From assembly GCA_003550305.1 (NCBI GenBank), contig QKYT01000088.1:161383-217217 (forward strand): 55,835 nucleotides of DNA, given 5' to 3'. This DNA comes from Glomus cerebriforme. Taxonomy: Eukaryota; Glomeromycota; Glomeromycetes; Glomerales; Glomeraceae. The position numbers and the translations under genes were made by a program. Shown piece by piece: positions 46,976 through 55,835 of the stretch; the stretch's first letter is position 1, and each line of letters begins with the position of its first letter. Below the pieces are notes generated by a model that searched no databases, was not told the origin of the DNA, and was given only the letters and a program-made list of their open reading frames with translations.

Positions 46976-48605
46976 ATGAAAAATTATATTAAGCTTAAAA
47001 CAAAGTATAAGCTTAAGGCAATTTTTTCAAAAGATTTGAGATATGAAATTAAAATGAAGGGTATATGCTCCGATTGTAACAAACCAAATACTGGAGAAGA
47101 ATGGTGCAATAAATGTGATCCAGGACGGTTTTTAAGAGAAGGAAGAACGAGCGGAAATCCAGAAATAGATAAATTAATCTACGAATCACAACTTCAAACG
47201 GATAATTATTATCAAAATTTAGAATTGATACCTTTTGATAGATTTAAAGATATTAAACCTATTGGTGAAGGAGGTTTTGCCACTATTTATTCAGCTACTT
47301 GGTTGGATGGAGAACCTAATCAAGTTTATAGAGAACGTACTGGTCCTATTATAGTTGCTCTTAAAAAATTTAAAAGTTCATTAGATGTCACGGAAGCTTT
47401 AATTAATGAGGTAAATTATTAATAAATTTTGTTTTGATTTATATATTTAAAATTTTTATTAAAATTTTTATTATTTAGATCAAAATACATAATGAATGTA
47501 ATATGGGTAGTACTAAATTTTACGGCATAACAAAAGATCCACAATCAAAAGATCCTATAATGGTTTTAGCTTATGCTAAACATGGAAATTTAAGAAATTA
47601 TTTGAAAGAGAAAATTTCTACTTTAAAATGGAAAGATAAATTAAATATTTTAAATTTCATTACATTAAATCTTCAAGTTATTCATGGGTCTCAGTGTATT
47701 CATAAAGATTTGCATAGTGGAAATATACTTCTTGGCTTTAATGATCCGTTTTTTATTAATTTAAGTGAATCTATTACTACTAAATTAAATAATTTAAGTT
47801 TAAACTTAGATGATGATGATTCTCCAGATACAAAAATTACAGATTTTGGACTCTCCAAATTTATAAATAATTCTAGCACTTCTAATTCTACAAACGTATG
47901 TGGAGTACTCCCTTATATTGCGCCTGAGATCTTGGAAGGAAAACCGTATACAAAAGAAAGTGATATTTATAGTTTAGGAATTATCATGACAGAATTTACC
48001 ACTGGAAAACCACCTTATGGAACTATACCACATGATGGAGATCTTGCACTAGCAATTTGTAATGGTTTAAGACCAAGAGTAGCTAAAGGAACACCAAAAC
48101 GTTATATTGATTTAGTAAATAAATGTCTTGATGCAAATCCACAAGATAGACCTTCTAGTAAAGATTTATATAAAATATTTGAAGACTGGGAACTAAAATT
48201 AAAAGATAAAAATTCGATAATTTTTAATGAATTTTCTAAAGCAGACGAAATATTTTTACCTTCTACTGAAATAGAATTGCATACTGAAGCAATTTACACT
48301 TCTCGTCACATGAATTTTACCAATCTTCCTAATTCAGTAAACTCCATAAGAGTTCAAATTGAAAATCCTGAAGGTGGATATTATTTAATTTTAATATTTT
48401 ATATATAGTTAATTATATTTATTAATTATATTCATTCTATAGTTTCAGATTCAGATTTAATTAACCGCCTGCTTTGTAACGCTATTAAAGAACAAGATCA
48501 AGGTATTTATTAAATATTGTTATATTTAGTATTATAAATCATATTAATTAAAAGAAGTTTTTTTTTATTGTAGAATTAGATGAAATATGTATTGATGATA
48601 AATAA
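46976..48605 (+). CDS. Protein kinase with single CxxC-CxxC leader
   Basis: Exons 46976-47410, 47479-48373, 48443-48502 and 48574-48605 give 473 residues. The leader has one ribbon, GICSDCNKPNTGEEWCNKC (Cys 31, 34, 44, 47), then RTSGNPEIDKLI. In the kinase domain GEGGFA is at 97-102, the VALK lysine at 130, HKDLHSGN starts at 220, TDFGLSKF has DFG at 267-269 and APE is at 293-295, so it looks catalytically complete. An insert of about 30 residues rich in Asn and Asp separates the catalytic loop from DFG. After the kinase come YTSRHMNFTNLP and two short terminal exons. The third exon can also start at 48449 (six bases shorter, same frame). The true start may be the later ATG before GICSDC, because the first 26 residues are basic and not seen in the sister gene. 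Confidence 0.85.
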
Positions 48606-50349
48606 TGAAATCGTTGCAGCAATCTCATTGTTATAGTTATGAAGAAGTACTAGCGGCAACTACTATAAAAAATTTTTTTGTTCCAAAAATTGAATAAATA
48701 TTGTCAAACAAATTTGTGTGATGCAGTTATTACAAATAACTTAATTTTAACCACATTTTAAAAGAAACGTTTATTTGTTATGGTTATGGTATTAACTATA
48801 CTATTTCAATATCTAATTTAGAATCCATTTTGGTTAAAATATTTTTGATACGATCACATCATGAAAATTTAAATCAATAAACAAGCCTTATAAAAGTCTT
48901 TATTTAAAATATCAAAAGTCTTGCCAGACTAAGAAAAATACAACTAAACGAAATAAAGTCAGTAAATCTATGATAAATCCTACTGTACAGTATGTCAAAT
49001 ATCAATGACAATAACTACGCTATATTAAAATTAGTGCAATGTTAATTCATTTTATATTATGATAACAGGACTACGACAGGTTTGTTATTTTTATCTTTTT
49101 TTTTAAAAAAAAATAGGGCACATTTGATTCTTTACATTTTTATGTTTGAATTTTTTTACTTCAGATACGATTGCAACTACAAAATTATAGTTAAATTACC
49201 ATGTTGCAACTTATACCGATTTTACAAAATTAAAATTTATGGTATCCAATAATATACTGCTAATTAATATCAGAATCTAATTTAAAGATTCAATAATTGA
49301 ATGAACAGTTTCCATTTAAAGGAAAATATTAAATATTATCTAAAGAAGAGCCTGACATAAAGTTTTTTTTAATCAAATAAAATCATCATTTGAAAACTTT
49401 CGCAGTCACATAACCACTCAAATAATAAACTCCTATACAAGTTTCTACGTCATACAATTTATGAAAATAACAAATATTATAGATCTTGGGTGAGAATAAT
49501 TGGGTTACTATGATAATATAAGTGGGAATTTTCTTTAAAAACTGGTAGATATTGCATAAAGTTGATTTACATAAGGTTGTGAAAGAAGGTTGGAATTGAG
49601 CGTAAGGTACGTAAAATCTTAAATTTTGGTTCGCGTAAAGTTGAAATAGCGTTTCCAATATCTGCAAAGATTTGTAGATAGTTTAGATAAACGAAAAACT
49701 AGTGTAGTCCTTAGGGGAACATAATGTACTTCTAGTAAGTCCAACCGGTGATTTATCATCAGACTAATAATTTTTATAGTTTTTATATTGAAATTATATT
49801 TAAATTAATTTGTATATTTAATTACCTTACTTTATGTAAATTTGCGAGAAGAAAAGGTTTTTTTTATGTTAGAAAAGCCGTTGTTTAGATAGATTTTGAG
49901 GAAAACATGAAAATTCGATTTTTAATTTTTTTTTTTATTTTAAGAAAAAAATTATCAATCAAAATTTTTAGAATTTAGTGCGATTTATATCCAAGCATAT
50001 TTATCTAACATATTTAAATTTTTCTTTAGCATCTTAACTCTGGTCGAAATTATGGTGTTCGGCCGGAATTAAGCGGTGACAATTACCTGTGCAATACTTT
50101 TTTTAGAAATTGATATATGTAATATGTGATTCGTTAGATTATCCAATCAATTGAAAATAAAAAAAAAAAACATTTTATTTTAAATTCATTAATAATTTAT
50201 TAGACTTTTATTTAATAATAACTCTGTTAAAGTTGCTCTTGCATCATTAATTAATAATTTAATATTATCTGGTTTATAATTCTGCAAGAAAATAGGCGAA
50301 TTTTAATTACATTATTTACATACGTTAAATAAATTTCCGTTTTTAATAT
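48606..50349. other. A/T-rich intergenic region
   Basis: No gene is supported. An open frame on the - strand at 49386-49667 has an odd periodic composition and no motif. A copy of the dispersed CTGG(T/C)CGAAATTA motif lies at 50039-50080. On the - strand 50281-50189 reads as a possible last exon after a good acceptor (TTTTCTTGCAG), containing NYKPDNIKLLINDARATL and a stop; its gene body is not visible. Confidence 0.4.
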
Positions 50350-50475
50350 ATGTATTATTTTTTCATGTGCATCAAGAAAAAATTATTCAAATTGAGAAGT
50401 TTAGAATTTTTTTGTTTATCAGTTTTGTACGATATCCATTTTTTTTCTATTATTCTCACTATCCTTTACCGTAAT

Positions 50476-50600
50476 TCGTTAGTTTTAGAATATGCCGATG
50501 ATGGTACATTAAAAACTTATTTAAGTGGCCATTTTAACGAACTTGATTGGAATGGTAAAAATATTAAAATAGCAGATTTCTACTATAGTAGACATCCTAG
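50476..50600 (+). pseudogene. Kinase-domain relic lacking the catalytic loop
   Basis: Within an open frame (50350-50754) the kinase-like words SLVLEYADDGTLKTYLSGHF and NELDWN run directly into GKNIKIADFYYSR. In related kinases about 45 residues carrying the C-lobe helix and HRDLHxxN lie between these, so an in-frame deletion has removed the catalytic loop. DFG reads DFY. No glycine loop precedes it and no APE region follows. It cannot encode an active kinase. Confidence 0.75.
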
Positions 50601-51592
50601 CGGCCTCACATCAGTTAAGTATAAAATAAAACATAGCGGTCTTTTTATTTTTCACATTTATCACATTATTGCACCATCAATTTTTAAAATTATCACATTA
50701 TATAGATACCATTATCTATTTACTATAGTTGATAAATTAAATGGTTCAAAGTAATATTAAATGTAATCAATAAAAATGAATTAATCAATTCATCTTAATT
50801 CAACCTATATTAACGACACAATTTAAATGATTCTAATGCTTCTCCCAATTGTCTTTAACACCATGCCATTGCAAATATATTTGTAACAATATGAACATCT
50901 TTTATTTACTTGGTTAAAACATTCTAATATGATAACCATGACAACCATGACCATATAATAAAATACTATCCAGTGTCTCTTTACATTTATTCCAATCACA
51001 AAGTCTGCCTAATATAGGCGGACAAGATGAATTTAACCCATTTGAAAAACCTTTTTATCTAAAAATTTGCCAAGGGTTGGTAAATTATGTTGCAATACCT
51101 TTTTTTTGTGTTTTCAAATATTATAAGTTTTTTTCAATTACATTTTTGTGTAAACAATTTTATGATTTCTTGAGAAAACTTTAGCGTGTTCGTTAAAAAT
51201 ATGTACCCATCCAATTTTGAATTACACACATTCACTATTTTTTGAGCTGATGGTATCAATTTCATTCTCTAAATAAGATTCTTCTTCTACAGGTTAATTG
51301 TTTCTCACTGTGTCCCTCCATTTATTAGTCACATTCTCACTTCACTGTCAGAAGTTTCATGAGGTATTATTATAAATTATTACACATAATTCATTCTTGA
51401 TGGATCTTTATATCAATAATTCATAACAAATCTGCTGCTTTTTCTATCTTTGACATCGCAACAAAATTCTAAGTGATTTAATCATTTAACGAAGTTTTCA
51501 AAAATAATTAAAAGATTGAGTTATGTAATAGTTAGAATACAAAATTGTTTTAAAGTTTTTGACAAATTTAGATATTTACAAATGGATAAATC

Positions 51593-51923
51593 TATTTGTA
51601 ACATCATGTTACGTGTCTTATTTGTAACAACCTCAATTTTATCCAATTAAAATTTAAGATCAGGTGTAACGTAAATAGTTTAGCGAATCAAAATAAAAGA
51701 TCAGTTGTGTAACTAAAACAAGAATTTTTTTAAAAAATTTCAAAAAACTGCTTATAACTTAAAATTTTATCTATGAAACTGTCTTTGTTACATTAAGTAA
51801 AAGTTTTCCAAATTAAATTTTACATGTAGAAATCTTATTTATAAAACATTTAAAATAATTTATTATTTAAAAAAATAAAAAAAAGTTGTTACAAATAAGA
51901 CATATAACAGGATGTTACAAATA
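51593..51923. mobile_element. MITE-like element with about 40-bp inverted repeats and TA ends
   Basis: The left arm begins TA-TTTGTAACATCATGTTAC and continues GTGTCTTATTTGTAACAAC. The complement of the right arm begins TA-TTTGTAACATCCTGTTAT and continues ATGTCTTATTTGTAACAAC, about four differences in 40. TA borders both sides. There is no coding frame. Confidence 0.75.
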
Positions 51924-52683
51924 CATTTTTTCTTTACAAATTACCAGATCAACAAATCATTCATCGAAAAAATTATCAAGAATAATAATTCGATTTGTGG
52001 ATTATAAAATTTCATATTTTATTGATTTATAAATTGCTTTCAAAAATTAAATAAAGAATAAAGATAACTTTACATGTATTTCATATCTTTAGCCTAGATA
52101 AATGCACATACTAAAATAACAAAAGGAAGAAAAAAGTAAATACAATGCTTACCTTAATTTATCATATCTTCTTAGGTTCACAGGACAAATTTCAATTGAT
52201 AATTATCTAACAAACAACTAATAATTTAATTTAAAATTTTACTGCAACCTTCAAGATCAGCCGGAAGACATGGGAATATGCTATGAGTTTGTCACGTTTC
52301 CAACAAACCAAAGCCGTCTACAGTTGCATCTAGCCCTAGTGGAAGGTCCTTTTTTACCCTACCGCCACTATACATTCGGATAAAGGTAGAAATAATGGAA
52401 CTATATATTCTAATGTTAAGTGGTAGTTCTTTTCAAAAAAAAATAATGACAGATAAACATTAGTATTATTCTAAATAATAATGTATAGTATTTGCTTGTT
52501 TAGTAATGTGCAATATATCTAGGTTCAAGAGTGGCCAGTCTCTACTGCTTGAGATGCCGTGGCTAAATAGTATGTAAAATATTATTTTTTTTTTAAAAAA
52601 AAAACTACTATCAATTATCATTCATCATTTAATTTTATGTGTAGTAATAGTTCATAGCTTGTTTATGACTCATGTAATTACAA

Positions 52684-53165
52684 TTAGGGATGGCAACAGT
52701 CGGTCACGGTCAGTCATCGGTCAGTCATGACCGGTTATGACCGTTTGACCGACCGCTTTGACTGTTTGGTTGACCAATAATACAACTGGTTTTTACCAAC
52801 ATTTTACAGCTAAATCCTAAAGTCATGGGACACCTGATAAAGCATTTGTCGGTATTTTCAGCTTGTCGGCTAGGTTCAAGTCATATTTTAGACAAAATTA
52901 AGTATAATTCTGAACTTTAACATCATTGTTTATTTGTACTGAAAGTCTATTGCTGTAATTCTGGCCGAACTTAACTTAATTCTGGCCAAAATTATAGTTC
53001 TGTGCAAAATTACGTAAATACCCTGTACAAATGCTGACTGAAATTTTGTCAGGTGTCCTGTGACTTTAGGATTTAGCTGTAATGCAAATATCAAATATTT
53101 GTTATTTGATTAAAATGATCAGTCAAAATGGTCAGTCAAACGGTGGTCAAACAGTCTAATGACCG
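52684..53165. repeat. Palindromic GGTCA/TGACC-rich repeat, possible hAT-type relic
   Basis: The left side starts TTAGGGATGGCAAC, like many hAT-type ends, and runs through many GGTCA or TGACC half-sites up to about 52775. The right side (53112-53165) carries the inverse (GGTCAGTCAAACGGTGGTCA). No matching right end (GTTGCCATCCC) is seen, so it is incomplete. Confidence 0.45.
52804..53082. mobile_element. MITE-like element, TA-CAGCTAAATCC ends
   Basis: The left arm CAGCTAAATCCTAAAGTCAT continues GGGACACCTGAT. The complement of the right arm CAGCTAAATCCTAAAGTCAC continues AGGACACCTGAC, so about 34 bp match with three or four differences. TA lies at both borders. The interior has AATTCTGGCC motifs and no frame. 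It interrupts the GGTCA-rich repeat. Confidence 0.8.
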
Positions 53166-53847
53166 TCCGCCGATGATCTTTTTGATTGATGTTTCTCCCA
53201 GTATGAATCAAAATTCGTAAATAATGACTAAATTTTTTACCTTAGCTTTTTTCAACCGACTTTGAATCATCAGATCATCATATATTTTACTGCACATGTT
53301 TAAAAAGAAAATTTGTTCAAGATTTTTTATCTACATATATTCGGATAGGCAGTTTTACCCTATTTATTGAATTGTTACTAATACTTGAATATTATTACAT
53401 ACAGTAGCTCTATTTCTCCCTTTCAAAAATGATTATATTTCTTCTTTAAACTTAATATACGTCTGTAAAGATGCTTCGATTTTTAAAATTTGTAAGTTTG
53501 GGAAAATAGCATATTGTAATATAATGAAACTCTCGTTTTTCGAAAAATTTGACATTGTAAAAGGGATTTAAAAAAAAATTTGAATATTTCAAGTAATTGA
53601 CGATCAGATGACAATGACAATACAGACTTTTTGTACTACAAGTACTACGTGTATGCTTGCGAAATTATACCTGGTCAAAAATTTAAAAATAAAATTATGG
53701 TCAAAATTTTTCATTTTTGTCATATTAACATCAAACAAATAATAAATGTTAATAATTTTATATAATTATAAACTAAATTTGATAATATGATAATGTGATG
53801 TTACATTATGCTATGCCAAATTTTATGAAAATATTTATTTTAGGTAG

Positions 53848-54630
53848 ATTTATGAAGGAAAATTTACTTTGAAAAAATATGATAATTTAAATATTATTAA
53901 AATCTTGATTTCTGCAAAAGAACTTGGTCTTCAGGAATTAATTATTCATTTACAATCCTTTTTGATCGAAAACAAAAAAAAATTGATATTAATTGATTTA
54001 TTTTAGTTTCAGAAAAATCTTTTTAAATTTCTCTTATTAGTTGTAATAATTTTCAAAAAGTAATTTTAATACCTTAAAATACTTTATAACATTATATCCC
54101 TTTTCTTAATTTCTTTAACTTTTAAAGAATTTTTGGATAAAATATATCCATATAAAAAAATTATATCTAAAGGGTTGTATGAAGATTTAATTAAATACTT
54201 TATAATTCAGCCAAATAATGAGAAAAAAAAAGGAAAAAATTAGTTCGAAAAATATCAATTCAAAAATTATTCCAATCTAACATGCTGAATTAATCTCGAA
54301 ATGGGTTGATAAATCAAAATTCCTAGGAAGACTATGAATTTAAATTAATTCTTCGTGGATCTTGGGATGGATTTTCGGCTAGTAAATTTCATGAGATCTG
54401 TGATAACCAATCTCATACAATATCAATTATTAAATTAAAAGATAGTAACGAAATCCTTGGAGGGTATAATCTGATTATATAGAAATCTGGACTTGGTTGT
54501 GACTTGTAACACTATTAAAGATACAGTAGTTTTATATTCTCTTTTAAGAATAAGGGTAGTATTGAAAATCGAGTAAATAATGAAAACTATGTTATGTTTA
54601 ATAACCCTAGTCGCGATCCATTACTTCATG
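53848..54630 (+). pseudogene. BTB-BACK-TLDc family pseudogene
   Basis: Successive pieces in changing frames follow the order of fungal BTB-BACK-TLDc proteins. 53848-54006 has KYDNLNIIKILISAKELGLQ, then HLQSFLIENKK and a stop. 54125-54242 has KEFLDKIYPYKKIISKGLYE. 54250-54326 has HAELISKW. 54327-54482 reads EFKLILRGSWDGFSASKFHE and then SNEILGGYNLI before a stop. About 54525-54620 reads SFIFSFKNKGSIENRVNNEN. TLDc domains are linked to oxidative-stress resistance and BTB domains to Cul3 ligases. Several frame changes and stops mean no working product. The BTB part itself was not found upstream. Confidence 0.75.
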
Positions 54631-55835
54631 GAACCTTTGAAACAAATTTGTTGTGACAAGTATGCTTATGAAATTGATTATATAAAAAAAAATATTATAT
54701 TTCGTTTATTGAATTTAATGTTAAAATTTGATTGCTTAAATTTTTGATAAGTATAAATATTTTTAGTAATAATGATTTTTTTTTTACAAATTTTCAATAA
54801 AGTAGTATTCGGCAGATAAATTTATTTAAAATATATATACTAATATAATAATGACAATAGAAATTTATTTTGTGATAAACATATATTCCATTAAATTATC
54901 CACATTAATTTGTCCGGCCGAAATACTATTAATTTATCATACAATTTATTTTACAATAATTATCTTGCTTAAATATTAACAAATCAATAAATTCTTATTA
55001 TACATATTTTATCTTACAATACATGTAATGTGAGGTCTTGTTAAGGCTTGATGTTGATGTTTATGAATAGTGTCATTGAAGTTTGATATACTGTTGGTTT
55101 TCTTTATCGTTAAATAGTTGTTAGGCTCCGTCTTTTATTCCATTGTACATCCTTTGTTATTAAAGTAGTTAAGAGATTTCTCATGATGTATACTGTACAA
55201 TTTATTTATTACTACATATATTTAAAAACTTTATTAGTATGACAGAACAATAAAAATGATTNATTATGAGAAGAATAAAAGATACTTGTTTTGAAATCAT
55301 CTATTCCTTGTGTTCATTAACATTTGATGCTTAATAATTACCTTTTAGCAAGTAATAATTCATCTTGTTGAATAATTGATTTTGTATATTCAGATTATTG
55401 TTCTCTTGCTTTTTTTTTCAAAAAAAAAAAAAATTTTATAATCAGTATTTTTAAGATAAACCACAAGCAATAATTGAACACCAAGTACCTTATAGCTGGT
55501 CGTTCTACTTTAGAAGAAACTTGTTCATTTCTCTGAATATCCACTATACCGGAATTAAAGGAATTATTTGATCATCTGAGGTCAAGTCGATTAAGGAATT
55601 ACCGTCTAAATGTGTCAAAGTTAAAATAGTTTTTCAAAAAAAGTTGAGTTAGACGTAAGTATTCCCTTAACATTTTCCTTTTAATTTCTTTACCTCTTTT
55701 CAACATTTTTTTTGTTTTTACGACAATTTTTAAGATTATATCAAATTCTATTACCAGTTCTATGAATCTAAATCAGTAATAGTTTTAACAACAAAACTGT
55801 TGTAATTTGATCATAATAATAAAATGATAAAAATG
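54631..55835. other. A/T-rich right end, nothing assignable
   Basis: There is no open frame with a recognisable motif. A GTCCGGCCGAAAT motif copy occurs at about 54913, and an N at 55262. The window ends inside this region. Confidence 0.5.

Larger units (their letters stand above)
50755..53847. other. Intergenic region with nested MITE-like elements
   Basis: No gene is supported. It contains the TA-bounded element 51593-51923 and a palindromic GGTCA-rich repeat (52684-53165) into which another TA-bounded element (52804-53082) has inserted. The rest is A/T-rich. Confidence 0.5.

Noticed and set aside
49386..49667. 93-codon - strand frame
   Set aside because: Periodic composition from degenerate repeats of CGTAAA-like words; no motif.
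51000..51075. Possible kinase tail (PFEKPFYLKICQGL)
   Set aside because: Only a short vague resemblance, with no flanking kinase motifs in any frame.
52510..52570. tRNA-like words (GGTTCAAGAG, GTGGCC)
   Set aside because: No cloverleaf can be drawn and box A/B spacing is wrong; no tRNA gene was found in the window.

Overview
The window looks like nuclear DNA of an arbuscular mycorrhizal fungus, most probably Rhizophagus or a close Glomeromycotina relative. This is inference from several signs. The DNA is very A/T-rich. Genes have short GT-AG introns and the standard code. There are several Rhizophagus-type protein kinases (Cys-rich 'CxxC...NTGxxWC' leaders, Sel1 repeats), Crinkler-like P-loop/nuclease relics, a DUF4419 gene, BTB-BACK-TLDc debris and abundant DNA transposons. 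I ran no database search. Families are named from motifs, and exon borders were worked out by hand from splice signals and reading frame.

Layout. 1-2960: A/T-rich, no gene seen. 2961-7356 (+): a five-exon kinase-Sel1-pentapeptide-WD40 chimera, the most unusual gene here. 9519-11215 (+): a frameshifted Crinkler-like P-loop NTPase/nuclease pseudogene. 14339-31000 is a compact housekeeping block: a fungal protein with a calponin-homology-like end (14339-16372 +), a SUN-domain nuclear-envelope protein (18465-20387 +), PIG-P (21362-22880 -), an Mss4/Dss4-like protein (23396-23919 +), a degenerate 28S rRNA fragment (about 24915-25060), a Ulp1-type SUMO protease (25747-27699 +), a kinase (27969-29511 -) and a DUF4419 gene (29919-30998 -). 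From 31 kb on the DNA is repeat-rich and dynamic: a kinase with a Cys-rich leader (34104-35840 -), a perfect 2 x 110 bp duplication, a nuclease-effector relic (37791-38459 -), an apparently intact Mutator-like (MULE) transposon with terminal repeats and a probable target duplication (38581-42506), a three-tier 20-bp minisatellite (44385-45318), a fourth kinase (46976-48605 +), a kinase relic with its catalytic loop deleted, several TA-flanked MITE-like elements, and a BTB-BACK-TLDc pseudogene near the right end.

How it fits together. The 14-31 kb block carries single genes for GPI-anchor synthesis, Rab trafficking, the nuclear envelope and SUMO processing, with no sign of co-regulation. The flanks hold expanded signalling families (kinases, effector-like nucleases, BTB/TLDc) together with transposons, which suits rapid turnover by duplication, domain shuffling and decay. 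Four kinases share a phase-0 intron at the same place after the alpha-C helix. The chimera joins such a kinase and Sel1 repeats to the C-terminal sensor half of a STAND/NACHT-type protein, with no NACHT ATPase. Six of the eight N bases in the window lie inside the MULE and a seventh inside a MITE, as expected if near-identical copies were collapsed in assembly.
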